A stretch of 64,000 nt of DNA, from positions 4,079,825-4,143,824 of the forward strand of contig CM064530.1 of assembly GCA_032716605.1 (NCBI GenBank), written 5' to 3'. The notes beneath the pieces were generated by a model. That model was not told the DNA's origin and made no database searches. It saw only the letters and a list, made by a program, of their open reading frames with translations. The stretch comes from Paralithodes platypus (taxonomy: Eukaryota > Arthropoda > Malacostraca > Decapoda > Lithodidae). Both the position numbers and the translations under genes were made by a program. Shown here one piece after another: positions 1-10,690 of the stretch. Position 1 is the first letter of the stretch. Each line of letters opens with the position of its first letter.

Positions 1-170
1 AAACATAGTGTGAATGGCAGTGTGTGTGTGTGTGTGAGAGAGTGTGAGGTAGTATGTATGAAACAATGTGTGAGTGGCAGATTGCGTGTGTGTGTGTGTG
101 TGTGTGACAGAGTGTGAGGTATTGTGTATGAAATAATGTGTGAGTGGCAGATTGAGAGAGAGAGAGAGAG
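1..170. repeat. 60-70 bp tandem repeat with (TG)n core, 3 copies
   Basis: Three successive units start at about 1, 61 and 131. Each starts AAACA/AAATA, then GTGTGAGTGGCAG, then a TG or GA run, then GTGTGAGGTA. Differences in unit length come from the internal dinucleotide run. The array is cut by the window start. Confidence 0.75.
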
Positions 171-224
171 ATTGAATGTATGAGGAGGTAACAGCTTGAA
201 CGAGTGGTTTATTGTTTAGAATAT

Positions 225-1010
225 TGAGTGAGTGTATGAGTGAGTAACCTATCATAGGACATTTTGAGTATGAATGAATAATATAATGAGTGAAATTGAA
301 TGAGAACCTAAGTGAGTAAACTATTAAAGGTAAAATTATGTCTGGATGAGTAATATATTGAGTGAGTAAATTGTTAAACGCAAAATTGAGTGTGAATGAG
401 TAATATATTGAGTGGAATTAGTGAAAACGTGAGTGAGTAAGCTATTAAAGGTAAATTTATGTCTGGATGAGTATTATATTGAATGAAATTGAGTGTTAAT
501 TAGTGACCGATCTATTTAATGCAAAATTGAGTGTGGAAGAGTAATATATTAAGTGAAATTGAGTAAGAATGTGAGTGACTAAATTAGTAAAGGCAAAACT
601 GAGTGTAGACGAGTAATGTACTCGGTGAAATCGAGTGAATACATGAGTGAGTAAGCTATTTAATACAAACATGAGTGTGGATGAATAATAGGCCTATATT
701 GAGTGGAATGAGTGTACACATAAATGAGTAAGCTATTTAGTGCACAGTTGAGTCTGTATGAGTATTATATTGAGTGAAATTGAGCAAGAATGCGAATGAC
801 TGTACTAGTAAAGGGAATACTGAATGTGGATGAGTAATGTCTTGAGTGAGAATGTGAGTGACTTAACTATTAAATGCAAAACTGAGTGTGGATGAGTAAT
901 TAATTGAGTGAAATGGAGTGAAAACATGAGTAAGTATAAGCTATTTAATGAAAAGGTGATATCATTGAGTGAAAGTGAGTGAAAGATTACTTGGAATTGG
1001 GTGAGAATTT
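225..1010. repeat. degenerate ~72-bp minisatellite rich in GAGTG
   Basis: The motif GATGAGTAATATATTGAGTG recurs in decayed form near 345, 395, 465, 535, 608, 678, 752, 828 and 888, so the period is about 70-75 bp. Units also share a GTGAGTAAGCTATTTAATGC-like half. Divergence between units is high, so the array is old. Confidence 0.7.
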
Positions 1011-1200
1011 GAGCGTGGATATTATTTTGAGTGTGAATAAGAGTGAAGTTGAACGTAAATGAGTGATATATATGAGTGAAACAGTGAAAACTTAATTGGA
1101 ATTGGGGTGATAATTTGAGTGATCTTTTGATTGCAATAAGTGATACATTAAGTAGGGTTTTTTAGTGATAAAGTAAGCGTGAATTTGAGTGTATTTGAGT
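985..1200. repeat. ~104-bp two-copy tandem repeat
   Basis: TTGGAATTGGGTGAGAATTTG near 991 is repeated as TTGGAATTGGGGTGATAATTTG near 1096. It bridges the 72-bp array and the 22-bp array and is built from the same GAGTG vocabulary. Confidence 0.5.
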
Positions 1201-1330
1201 GCAATTGAGTGATGAAAAGCATGGATTTGAAGGATATATTGTATGTAGTTGAGTGAGAATTTGAGTTAGAAAGCCTTTGAATTATAACAGAGTCAACATT
1301 GAGTGTAAAAACGTTATACAGTATATTAAG

Positions 1331-2570
1331 TTTAAATGAGTGATAGATTGAGTGTAATGAGTGATAGATTGAGTGTAAATGAACGATAGATTGAGTGTAA
1401 ATGAGTGATAAATGAGTGATAGATTGAGTGTAAATGAGTGATAGATTGAGTGTAAATGAGTGATAGATTGAGTGTAAATGAGTGATAGATTGAGTGTAAA
1501 TGAGTGATAGATTGTGTGTAAATGAACGATAGATTGAGTGTAAATGAGTGATAGATTGAGTGTAAATGAGTGATAGATTGAGTGTATATGAGTGATAGAT
1601 TGAGTGTAAATGAACGATAGATTGAGTGTAAATGAGTGATAGATTGAGTGTAAATGAGTGATAGATTGAGTGTAAATGAACGATAGATTGGGTGTAAATG
1701 AGTGATAGATTGAGTGTAAATGAGTGATAGATTGAGTGTAAATGAATGATTGATTGAGTGTAAATGAGTTATAGATTGAGTGTAAATGAGTGATAGATTG
1801 AGTGTAAATGAGTGATAGATTGAGTGTAAATGAGTGATAGATTGAGTGTAAATGAGTCATAGATTGAGTGTAAATGAGTGATGGATTGAGTGTAAATGAT
1901 ATAAATTGAGTGTAAATGAGTGATAGATTGAGTGTAAATGAGTGATAGATTGAGTGTAAATGAGATAGATTGAGTGTAAATGAGTGATAGATTGAGTGTA
2001 AATGAGTGATAGATTGAGTGTAAATGAGTGATAGATTGAGTGTAAATGAGTGATAGATTGAGTGTAAATGAGTGATAGATTGAGTGTAAATGAGTGATAG
2101 ATTGAGTGTAAATGAGATAGATTGAGTGTAAATGAGTGATAGATTGAGTGTAAATGAGTGATAGATTGAGTGTAAATGAGTGATAGATTGAGTGTAAATG
2201 AGTGATAGATTGAGTGTAAATGAGTGATAGATTGAGTGATAGATTGAGTGTAAATGAGTGATAGATTGAGTGTAAATGAGTTATAGATTGAGTGTAAATG
2301 AGTGATAGATTGAGTAAATGAGTGTAAATGAGTGATAGATTGAGTGTAAATGAGTGATAGATTGAGTGTAAATGAGTGATAGATTGAGTGTAAATGAGAG
2401 AGATTGAGTGTAAATGAGTGATAGATTGAGTGTAAATGAGTGATAGATTGAGTGTAAATGAGTGATAGATTGAGTGTAAATGAGTGATAGATTGAGTGTA
2501 AATGAGTGATAGATTGAGTGTAAATGAGTGATAGATTGAGTGTAAATGAGTGATAGATTGAGTGCATATG
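1331..2570. repeat. 22-bp minisatellite, about 56 copies
   Basis: The unit is ATGAGTGATAGATTGAGTGTAA, with occasional 4-14 bp deletions (for example near 1898, 1960, 2115, 2240, 2310 and 2398) and a few point variants (ATGAACGATAG, ATGAGTTATAG). The unit has no stop codon in any minus-strand frame and 22 is not a multiple of 3. All three minus frames therefore read the same serine/threonine/leucine-rich peptide, giving long but meaningless open frames of up to 296 codons. Confidence 0.95.
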
Positions 2571-2735
2571 TGTAAGATTGTGAGTGATTGAGAGTGATTA
2601 AAATAAGTAGAGTGTGAGAGTGATAGATTGAGTGTAAATGAGTGATAGATCGAGTGCATATGTGTAAGATTGTGAGTGATTGAGAGTGATTAAAATAAGT
2701 AGAGTGTGAGAGTGGTAGAGTGAGTGGAATTGAGT
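2561..2735. repeat. 92-bp tandem duplication at the 3' edge of the 22-bp array
   Basis: A block starting AGTGCATATGTGTAAGATTG at 2561 is repeated from 2653, including the distinctive GTGATTAAAATAAGTAGAG. The copies are nearly identical, and each ends in a 22-bp-type unit. Confidence 0.85.
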
Positions 2736-2762
2736 GAAAGTGAGTGAGAGAATGAAGGCTGT

Positions 2763-2764
<2 letters not shown>

Positions 2765-2811
<47 letters not shown>
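2765..2811. repeat. (GA)n microsatellite
   Basis: Perfect GA run of about 23 units. It is followed by 35 bp of ordinary sequence and then a CT run at 2846-2867, so a purine tract flips to a pyrimidine tract here. Confidence 0.95.
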
Positions 2812-2939
2812 CTCCAGCACATCTAGGTCACCAGCTATCGACCGCTCTCTCTCTCTCTCTCTCTCTTTCCCAGCTATCCTCCCTCACTCTCAAATCATCC
2901 CTCTATTTTTATTTCTCTCTTTTTACCATTCCCTCTCTT

Positions 2940-3230
2940 TCTCACTCACTCACTCACACACTCACTCAATCTCTCTCTCTCTCGAACACTTACTCATGTA
3001 CTCACTCATTCACTCTCTCTGTCTCTCTTTCTCGAACACTTACTCATGTACTAACTCATTCACTCTCTGTCTCTCTTTCTCGAACACTTATTCATGTACT
3101 CACTCATTCACACACACACTGTCTTTCACACACACACACACACACACACTTCTCTCTCTCCTCTTTTCCTTCCATTTCTCTCTCTCGAACACTTACTCAT
3201 GTACTCACTCATTCACTCTCTCTCTCTTTC
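2940..3230. repeat. ~50-bp pyrimidine-rich tandem repeat
   Basis: CTCGAACACTTACTCATGTA followed by CTCACTCATTCACTCTCT occurs at about 2981, 3031, 3079 and 3184. Spacing is 50, 48 and 105 bp; the last gap holds a CA run. The long plus-strand open frame across this block is low-complexity Ser/Leu/His/Thr and not a gene. Confidence 0.8.
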
Positions 3231-3239
3231 TTTCACATA

Positions 3240-3680
3240 CACACTCACACACACACTTCTCTCTCCTCCTTTCCTTCCATTTCTCCCCTTCGCTCTCTTT
3301 TGGTCTCCTTATATCTCATCCCATGCTCTTTTCACCTCTCACTCTCTCTCTTACTCTTTCACACACACACACACACACACACTTCTCTCTCTCCTCTTTT
3401 CATCCCATTTCTCCCCTTCGCTCTCTTTTGGTCTCCCTATGTCTCATATCATGCTCTTTTCACCTCTCACTCTCACTCTCTCTCTTACTCTCACCCACAC
3501 TCTTACTCTTTCACACACACACACACTTCTCTCTTTCCTCTTTTCCTCCCATTTCTCCCCTTCGCTCTCTTTTGGTCTCCCTATGTCTCATATCATGCTC
3601 TTTTCACCTCTCACTCTCATCCCATGCTCTTTTCACCTCTCACTCTCACTCCTACTCTCACCCACACTCTCACTCTCTCA
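3240..3680. repeat. 128-144 bp pyrimidine-rich tandem repeat, 3 copies
   Basis: CTCCCCTTCGCTCTCTTTTG followed by GTCTCCCTATGTCTCAT and GCTCTTTTCACCTCTCACTC recurs at 3283, 3411 and 3555. Length variation comes from CA and CT runs. One copy has an extra TCATCCCATGCTCTTTTCACC duplication near 3620. Confidence 0.8.
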
Positions 3681-4084
3681 AACACTTTCATTTTGTATTA
3701 TATTTCGTTTTGTTCCTTTATGTTCCCTTTATAATTAGTGTTTTTCGTCGTCATCTGTATTGTGTGTTCTTGTATTCCTCTTGTTTGCTTTATAATTCCT
3801 TTCTTCATTATATTTTGTCTATTATTCCTCTTTGATTTGCTTTATAATTTAATTTTCTTCTTCACGTTTACTATTTTTTTTATTTATTCCTTTTCTGTTT
3901 AATTTATAATTCCTTATATTTATATTATTGTTTTGTTGTCTGATTCCTGTTTTCTTTTAATTTTGTGTTATTTCTTTCTTGTATTCCTTTTCAATTGTCT
4001 TGATAATTGTTTTCTTCTTTTCTGTGGTTTCTCCTCTCCTCCCCTCATTCTCCTCTTCTCCTATTTGTGGCTTGTGCCGTGTTC
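3681..4084. other. T-rich sequence, nothing recognised
   Basis: About 400 bp of T-rich, partly repetitive sequence with motifs like TTTATAATTCCTT. I see no coding signal or mobile element ends. Confidence 0.5.
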
Positions 4085-4285
4085 ATCTCTCTCTCTTTCT
4101 TTTTCTCTCAACTGTTCTCTCTCACATGCACATACATTCATTCACACTCACTACCTTACACATAAAACATACTCGTACTCACTCACATTTACTCTCTCTC
4201 TCTCTCGCACACACACTCACGCTCTCTCTCGCGCACACACACTCACTCACTCACACTCCTACTTATTCATTCTCACTGGCTCATT
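4085..4285. repeat. compound CT / CA / CTCA microsatellite
   Basis: Interrupted runs of CTCT, CACA and CTCA immediately upstream of a CR1-like LINE fragment. Confidence 0.85.
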
Positions 4286-4289
4286 GAAA

Positions 4290-5090
4290 GCAAAAGGTAG
4301 TCATAAACGGTAATGCATGGAAATGGACCAATGTAACTAGCGGTGTACCCCAGGGATCGGTTCTAGGGCCAGTTCTCACCCTAGTTTACATAAACGACAT
4401 AGATGAGGGACTCACCTTTACAATCTCAAAATTTGCAGACGATGTAAAATTGCAAACACCGTACTGTCAAATGAACATGTAGAACATATGCAAAATAACC
4501 TAGATAAGCTATCCTGTTGGGCTTAAATTTGGCGAATTATTTGTTATGCTGATAAATGTAAGGTATATACTCTATATTGGGACACGAAATGAGAAAGCAA
4601 ACTATTTCATGAATGGCACTCAGCTTAAGTGTGTAGACAGAAAGATATTTGGGAGTAACAGTATCGAGTAACCTAAAACCTAGTCAACAATGTACAGAAG
4701 TTGTTAAGAAGGCAAACAAACTAATTGGCTTTATAGGCAGGTCATTTGAGCATAACTCCAAAGAGGTAATCCTCACTCTTTACAATTCCTTAGTCCATCC
4801 TCCTCTAAAATATAGCATTCAATCCTGGTGCGCTTACTACCAAAATGATATTGATAAACTTGAACGAGTTCAACGTATAGTTACCAAAATGATACCTAAT
4901 CTAAAAAACAAACCATACGAGTCATGGATAATTAAATTTGTTTCTTATAACCTAGCACAAACTAAGTGTTTCAAGAGTTTAACATTTTCAAAATCATCAA
5001 AGGCATCGACAACATGAACTGTAATAAGTACTTTACGATCAACCAATCAAATTACACTCATGGAAATGGTTACAAAATAATCAGAATTTG
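4290..5090 (+). mobile_element. CR1-like LINE fragment (type I), 3' half of RT and C-terminus, decayed
   Basis: Non-LTR retrotransposon remnant. Translation shows the reverse transcriptase turn SGVPQGSVLGP (from 4339), YINDIDEG, and the catalytic FADD box (4432-4443). It then shows the thumb/C-terminal region typical of CR1-group elements (YLGV, WCAYYQNDIDKLERVQR, KMIPNLKNKPYE, KIIKGIDNMNC). Stops and frameshifts occur near 4480, 4525 and 4920, so it is dead. The 5' half of the RT and the endonuclease are absent. The minus-strand copy at 32.2-32.9 kb is the same family and reads the same C-terminal peptide with fewer lesions. CR1-group placement rests on motif style only; I could not run a phylogeny. 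Confidence 0.88.
4649..5017 (+). pseudogene. CR1-like RT C-terminal coding remnant
   Basis: An open frame of about 122 codons within the fragment covers the region after the FADD box: GVTVSSNLKPSQQ, KANKLIGFIGRSF, LYNSLVHPPLKYSIQSWCAYY, DIDKLERVQRIVTKMI. The frame shifts after KPYES; the expected RLRELNLF segment is lost and the downstream IKGIDNMNC part lies in another frame. It has no start of its own and is not a functional gene. Confidence 0.8.
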
Positions 5091-5094
5091 TACT

Positions 5095-5110
5095 CCCCCC
5101 CCCCCCCCCC
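5095..5110. repeat. poly-C run (C16)
   Basis: Sixteen consecutive C at the 3' boundary of the CR1-like fragment. Length should be treated as uncertain because homopolymers are error-prone. Confidence 0.9.
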
Positions 5111-5219
5111 ACACACTTTGTCTGTCATTCTCTTCCTTTTTCTCCTCTTCTCCAATTTGTGTCTTGTGCCGTGTTCATCCTTCTTTGTCTCTTTATTTGC
5201 TCTCTTCTGTATGTAATAT

Positions 5220-5253
5220 CTCTCTCTCTCTCTCTCTCACTCACTCACTCTCA

Positions 5254-5345
<92 letters not shown>
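5220..5345. repeat. (CT)n-(CTCA)n-(CA)n microsatellite
   Basis: A short CT run passes through CTCA into about 45 perfect CA dinucleotides. Confidence 0.95.
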
Positions 5346-5347
<2 letters not shown>

Positions 5348-5470
5348 CTTACTCACTCCCCACCACACATAACACACATACTCTCTCTCATAGTAAACTA
5401 GTGGTTGATAGTCACACCACAGCAGGGACAGTCATTATATGGTCAAGGGTTCTGTACTAACCTCCATATC

Positions 5471-5580
5471 AAGGGACTGGAGTTCTCGATATGGGGCTCC
5501 AGTCCTAACGCCATTCATGACGTACAGTGTGCTGGCTTAATAATCCAGAAGGGTTGATAGCCTCTGAAGTCCTATTTTAA
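5471..5580 (-). repeat. family E interspersed repeat, copy 1 (~110 bp)
   Basis: Reverse complement contains GGACTTCAGAGGCTATCAAC, CTTCTGGATTATTAAGCCAG, CACACTG, and the end block GGACTGGAG...GAACTCCAGTCCCTT. Five further copies lie at 18.94, 20.17, 23.82, 33.75 and 33.90 kb. Left flank in plus copies is usually TTAGTTAAAATAGGACTTC. No tRNA-like promoter or poly(A) is visible, so I cannot place the family. Confidence 0.85.
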
Positions 5581-5689
5581 CTAACTAAATTTAACTAACT
5601 AACCTCCTTCGGCCTATTAGTCTTCCAACACCACTGCAAGATCATCAAGCAGGCACTTAAAATCCAGTTACCCCCACACACATACACGT

Positions 5690-5831
5690 AAGCATAACCA
5701 CACCCACCCACCCACACACTCATTCACATAACACACACCCATTAACTTCACTCACTCTCTCTCCCAAACACCCATTCTCACACATCACATTATCTCTCTT
5801 TCATACCCACACACACACCTACCCACCCACA

Positions 5832-5862
<31 letters not shown>

Positions 5863-5930
5863 TTTCTCTCTCTCACACACACTCTATCACACACACACAC
5901 ACACACACTCTCTCTCTCTCTCTCTCTGGG
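5690..5930. repeat. compound CA / CT / CCCA microsatellite
   Basis: Alternating CA and CT runs with CCCACACA interruptions. Confidence 0.9.
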
Positions 5931-5992
5931 TTAGACAAGGAGATAGGGAAACTAGGCGTTGTTTGTCTCACCACTACAGTAGAGACATTTCT

Positions 5993-6181
5993 TAACCCTT
6001 ACAGTACTGGCGGCGATGTCTTTTTGTCTTTAGCTGCATTTAGACGAGTTTTTCATATTAAAAAAAGCGCCTCTAGCAATTAATAGGCTTGGAACTATCT
6101 CACTTAACCCTTTTTACTACCACAAATCCTTCTTAAACTGCACAACATTGACTAAATGTGGCCAGAATAGTATTAACAGGA
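5993..6181 (+). mobile_element. family C palindromic MITE, copy 1, 3'-truncated
   Basis: Begins TTAACCCTTACAGTACTGGC (compare TTAACCCCTTCTGTACCGGC at 58.68 kb). It contains ATTTAGACGAGTTTTTCA, the central CACTTAACCCTTTTTAC and the returning arm TCCTTCTTAAACTGCA...GGCCAGAATA. The terminal part is replaced at 6182 by a LINE-beta fragment. The TTAA next to the CCC end matches the TTAA target duplication inferred from the 58.68 kb copy. Confidence 0.75.
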
Positions 6182-6875
6182 ACTCCCACAGGACTATCCC
6201 TCATTCTTCAACAATACAAAAATCAACTCTTCATATTCCCTCAGTATTCTCGGTGTCTCTCTTTCTTTTGATCTCTCTTGGAAAAACCATATTACCACTC
6301 TTGCTAAAACGGCTTCCCAGAAGCTGGGTGTGCTCAACCGTCTCAGGGAGTTCTTTACCCCTGCACAACATCTTGCTCTGTTCAGGGGCACAGTACATTC
6401 ATGTATTGAGTACTGTTCACACGTGTGGGGAGGATCCTCTCACACAGCACTTCTAGACAAAGTAGAAAAGAAAGCCTTTCGTTTCATTAACTCACGTCCA
6501 CTCTCCGATTCTCTGCAATTTCTCTTTCTTTGCTGCAATATTGCATTGCTCTTACTATTCTATCGCTATTACAACAATCAGTGTTCCTCAGAGCTCTCCC
6601 AGTGTATATCACCTCTCTGCAACTCTCCAACCCAAGAATGAAACGATATTCCCAATCTTTCTTCTATTCAACAGCTGAGCTCTGGCACTCTTTCGCTAAA
6701 TCCATCTTGTCCTCATCGTATGAATTAAATTGCTTCAAACTCCGTGTGTCCAGGCATTTTGGCTCGAATATTCCTTGAGTTTGACCCTGTCACTTTTTCA
6801 ACTCTGGGGGAGGCACTCGTCGCTGGCAGTTTTCTCCTTTGTTTCCCTCATCCACATAGAAAAAGAAGAAGACCC
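6182..6875 (+). mobile_element. LINE-beta fragment, 5'-truncated and frameshifted
   Basis: Homologous to the better copy at 50.80-52.05 kb. Readable in three shifting frames: KLGVLNRLREFFTPAQ-like, CIEYCSHVWGGSSHTALLDKVEKKAFRFINSRP, FYRYYNNQCSSELSQC, and a C-terminus with CFKLRVSRHFGSNIP ending at a TGA (6777). The 3' UTR keeps GACCCTGTCACTTTTTCAAC, GGGGGAGGCACTCG and TTTCCCTCATCCACATAGAAAA, with a decayed A-rich tail. Compared with the 50.8 kb copy, a block encoding PPPLRRARGTRLATQ is deleted near 6610. Confidence 0.88.
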
Positions 6876-7037
6876 TAAATTACGACTGTATAACAAAACC
6901 TATTCAGTTTTATGGTTTCATCGCTGGATTTTATTTGTTAATTATGGAAATGAAACCGTAAATGGCTAGTGATATTGACAGTTTTTATTGTCTGTGACGT
7001 TGGTAAAATTATGGCTCTCTGAAAACGTAAATTATTA
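6876..7037. other. AT-rich spacer
   Basis: Ordinary sequence, nothing recognised. Confidence 0.5.
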
Positions 7038-7411
7038 TACCTTGTTCCAAATATGTAGGCCAAAACTCAGGAACATTAACCTCTGTAACTCTCAGGTCAG
7101 GTCACGTGAAGGTCTTGAGGGATAAGCCTTTACAACGGCACCTCGTAGCTACTTTCTATTTTTCCTATTTTTTGAAGAGTGTAGAGAGGAGAGAAGGGGT
7201 CCGTTGGAGAGAGAAGAAACTGTGGCAGTGGCTTTATTATGTGTGATATTAGTTTGTATACGTAATCGACTAGAGTAATCGAACTAATATTTCTACCATT
7301 TGGGAAGGGCCAGCCAGGGAATTGGTGTGGAAATTTACAGCCCATTTGTTGTAGCTCTTTTTTGAGTTACAGAGGTTCACGATTTCTGGCCTACCTATTT
7401 GGAACAGGGTA
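7038..7411. mobile_element. family D TIR element (374 bp)
   Basis: Left end TACCTTGTTCCAAATATGTA followed by GGCCAAAACTC and ACCTCTGTAACTC. The right end is the inverse: GAGTTACAGAGGTTCACGAT, TTCTGGCCTACCTATTTGGA and ACAGGGTA. Inverted termini are about 45-50 bp. There is no coding capacity. The interior keeps a family signature (ACCATTTGGGAAG, CAGCCAGGGAAT, GTGTGGAAATTTACAGCCCA). Related copies: 19.09, 19.83, 23.58, 59.33 and 63.57 kb. A TA-type target duplication is possible but not proven. Confidence 0.8.
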
Positions 7412-7455
7412 CAGTAATGGCAACAGCGTTAAAGTTTGCGAAAGTTCGAAATACG

Positions 7456-7672
7456 TTTGTACATTTTTCAGTAGAAAAATGTCCCGACCGGTTCCTCCTA
7501 GATTACACGCTCGTTGCCGCTCGCTAACAGAAATCGACACATATATGGCACGAGATGTCTTAAACTTGACGAAGAAATTAGGCACAAGGTCTTATTAAAG
7601 TCAAACCAATGGGGCGAACGTCTTATAATCTCTAAAATAATGGGGCTGAACATGAGGGAGAAGGGGTATGTG
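7456..7672 (+). mobile_element. family B palindromic repeat, copy 1
   Basis: Shows the diagnostic series: ACATTTTTCAGTAGAAAAATG stem-loop, CCCGACCGGTTCCTCC, GCTCGTTGCCGCTCGC, AATCGACACATATATGGCAC, then three imperfect ~35-bp sub-repeats of AATGGGGCGAACGTCTTA type, ending AACATGAGGGAGAAGGGG. No coding capacity. About ten other copies lie in the window. Confidence 0.8.
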
Positions 7673-7745
7673 TGTTGTATGCAACTACTGAACTGTACAG
7701 TATGTGTGTGTGTGTGTGTGTTTATTTTGTTACTAATGTTTACCC

Positions 7746-7925
7746 TTTAAAGATCTGATGATGCACATCTTTTCTGTTTTCTGGCTATTATTAGACGATT
7801 TTCTTCAGATTAGGAAGGGTATATGGAAGTCGGGGGGTTAGTTGAGATAGTCTTCACCCTTATAACTCCCACAGATCCTTCCTAAACTATACAATCGTCT
7901 AATGATAGCCAGTATAAACAGGACA
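7746..7925. mobile_element. family C palindromic MITE, copy 2
   Basis: Self-complementary halves: GGCTATTATTAGACGATTTT and AGATTAGGAAGGGTATATGG are answered by ACAGATCCTTCCTAAACTAT and CAATCGTCTAATGATAGCCA. It belongs to a subfamily whose ends read TTTAAAGATCTGATGATGCA instead of CTGTACCGGCGACG. Confidence 0.75.
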
Positions 7926-7942
7926 TTAAATTAATAGAATGT

Positions 7943-7945
<3 letters not shown>

Positions 7946-7997
<52 letters not shown>

Positions 7998-8073
7998 ATA
8001 TATATCTCTCTCTCTCTCTATATATCTCTCTCTCTCTATATATATATATATTATATATATATATATATATACA

Positions 8074-8155
<82 letters not shown>
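7946..8155. repeat. (CT)n-(TATC)n-(AT)n compound microsatellite
   Basis: CT runs grade through CTCTATATAT into about 55 AT dinucleotides. Both strands give long spurious frames (Ser-Leu repeats; Ile-Tyr repeats). Confidence 0.97.
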
Positions 8156-8157
<2 letters not shown>

Positions 8158-8319
8158 AATTCTTTGGAGGACAGCATGGGTGGTGAGTTTTTAGCTCTAC
8201 TAATCTTGTATTAATTTTAAGTGGCGATTAACTCCATGAATAACATTATTGCCGGACTGCCTCCTCTGAAACGTGGGGTCTGTGTATACTGTGTACAGTA
8301 ATTGGATAACTTTAAACTG

Positions 8320-8694
8320 TCTTTTTTATTTCCTTCGTATCCTCCTTCAGTTATTGTATCATTCCTTCCCTATTTTCCTCTGTATATTTCCTTCATTCCT
8401 CCTCCCTCCTCCCTCCTCCTTCACTTATATAATTCCTTCTCTCCTTCCATATGTATACTTCCTTCTCTCCCTCCTCTTTCCTTCCTTCCTCCTTCACTTA
8501 TTATATCATTCCTTCCATTTGCATTCTTCCTTCCTCCTCCTTCCTTCGCTTCTCCTTCTTGCTTCCTTCCTCCTTCACTTATTATACCAGTCCCTCCCTC
8601 CCTCCCTCCCTCCTCCTCCTTCCTTCCTTCCTTCCTTCCCTCTCTTTCCTCCTTCCTGCCTCTTTCCTTTGCTCTCCCTCCCTCCCTTCTAACT

Positions 8695-8771
<77 letters not shown>

Positions 8772-9310
8772 ATCTCTATCTATCTCTCTCTCATCCTCTC
8801 TCCTGTTTTCCCTCTCTGACCCCGCCCCCTCTATCGTAACCCTCCCTCCCTCCTCTCCTATCCCTTGCTCCCTCTCTCCCTCCTCTCTTATCCCTCCCTC
8901 CTTTTCTCTCTCTCTCTGACCCCCCACCCCCTATCGTGTCCTGCGCTCCCTCCTCCCCCTCCTTCTTCCTCCCTCACCCCTTATCCATCCCTCTTCGTCC
9001 CTCTCCTCCTCAATCCCCCTCTCTCAATCTCTCACTATCCTTACCGCCCTCCTCCCCCTCTCTCTCTAACTATCCTTCATCCCTCCCTCCTCACCCCTCC
9101 CTCTACGTCCCCCTCCTCCCTTCCCCTCCTCTCTATGCTTCGAGGGGCCCTCCTCTGCCTCTTCCTCCTCCCCCCTCTTCCTCCTCCCTAACTATCCTTC
9201 CCTCCTTCCTCCCCCTTCCCCCTTTCTAACTATCCTTCCCTCCCTCCTCCCTCCCCCCTCTCTCTATCCTTCCCTCCCCTCTCCCCTTTCCCCCTCCCTC
9301 CCTCTCACGT
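8320..9310. repeat. long homopyrimidine-rich tract (CCTT/CCTCC/CT)
   Basis: Nearly 1 kb almost devoid of G on the plus strand, made of CCTTCCTT, CTCCCTCC and a perfect CT run (8699-8762). Open frames here of up to 205 codons are Ser/Pro/Leu low-complexity artefacts. Confidence 0.95.
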
Positions 9311-10400
9311 GATCAATATCTGACGGTGGCTTTAGACTCCCTCCTCCCCCCCTTCCCTCCCTCCCCTTCTATCCTCCCCCTCTCTTCCTTCTTCTGCTTC
9401 CACTTCCTTCTTACTCACTCTCTCGTTCTCTTCCTTCCTTTCCTTCTTCTATATCTTCTCTCCCTTCTTTTACTTCATCCTTTCACCTCCTTCTTAATCT
9501 CTCTCTCTCTCTCTCTCTCTTCCTTCCCTTCCTTCTTTTTCCCCTCCTTCCCACTTTTTTATTCTTACTCTTTCTTGCCCTTCCTTTCCTTCTCTCCCTT
9601 ATTTAACTTCCTTCTTCTTAGTCTCTCTTTTCCTTCCCTTCTATTTTTCTATCTCCCTTCTTTCACATCCTTCTTCTTACTCTCTCTCTTCCTTCTTTCC
9701 TTTCTTCTCCCCCTTCTACTTCTTCCTTTCACCTCCTTCTTACTCTCTCTCTTCCTTTTTTCCCTTTCTTCTTAAGCTTTCTCTTCCTTCTCCTTCTGTT
9801 CTCCCTTCTTTCAATTCCTTTTTCTCCTCCTTTTTACTCTTTCTCTTCCTCCTTTTATTTCTTCTTCCCTTCTTTCACTTCCTTCATCTTACTCGTTCTC
9901 TTCCTTCTATTCCTTCTTCTTACTCTCTCATCTTCCTTCCCTTCCTTCTTCTCCTCCTGCTTCATGTATTTCTTCTCTTCCTACCCCTCCCTCCCTTATA
10001 TCTTCCCCCTTTTCCTTCTTCTTCTTATCCTCCTTTCTTCTTGTTCCCCTTCTCCCACTTTCGTCTTCTCTCTCCTTCTCTTCCTCTACGCCATGTACAC
10101 TTTCTCTCAATTTGCGTTTCCCTCCTCTCCATTCTTCACCTCTCTCTCTCTCTCTCTTCACTTCATTATCCACCTCCTCCTCCTCCTCCTCTCCCTCCAA
10201 CCCACTCCTCCTTTCCCTTACATCTTCTATTTCTTCTTCCTCCCCATCCGCATTCCCTCCTCCTCCTCCTCTTCTTTTCCTCCTCCTCCTCCTTCTTCTT
10301 CTTCTTCTTCTTCTTCTTCTTCTTCTTCTTCTTCTTCTTCTTCTTCTTCTCCTACTCCTCATCTTCATCTCATGGTATTTTTCCAATCTGTTTCCATGCC
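9311..10400. repeat. homopyrimidine-rich tract with (CTT)n core
   Basis: Irregular TTCCTTC, CTCCTT and CT runs. A perfect (TTC) block of about 20 units lies at 10290-10350 and reads as poly-Arg, poly-Ser or poly-Phe depending on strand and frame. Confidence 0.95.
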
Positions 10401-10427
10401 AGCATTAGCTGCATTAGCTGGAGGGAG

Positions 10428-10690
10428 TGGTGGGTGGGGAGGTGCCTTCTTCTTTGCTATCCTTTTTTCTACCTCGTAGTCAATAGATTACCGTAGTAGT
10501 TTTAGATATCCAAACTGCCCCGTAAGGACCAATAGGTCTGTTGCAGTTTGTTCTCCTTTGTATTCCTCATCCTTTCCTACTGCTTTACTATCCATTTCTC
10601 AGTTAGTAGCTTAGCAGTGAAGAAATATCCAAACTGCCCCGTAAGGATCAACAAGAGGTATGTTGCCGTTTTGTAAGTCCTTTGTATTCC
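10428..10690 (+). mobile_element. LINE 3'-terminal fragment with duplicated end
   Basis: GTGGTGGGTGGGGAGGTGCC is also found, varied, at 38.80 and 56.01 kb. It is followed by ATCCAAACTGCCCCGTAAGG...TAGGTCTGTTGCAGTTT and a CTTTGTATTC tail. ATCCAAACTGCCCCGTAAGG recurs at 10628, with a second CTTTGTATTCCTTTGTATTT tail at 10680. Short decamer tails of this kind are typical of CR1-group 3' ends; the clade call is inference. Confidence 0.6.

Noticed and set aside
1769..2659. 296-codon minus-strand open frame
   Set aside because: Translation of the 22-bp minisatellite. The same peptide appears in the other two minus frames.
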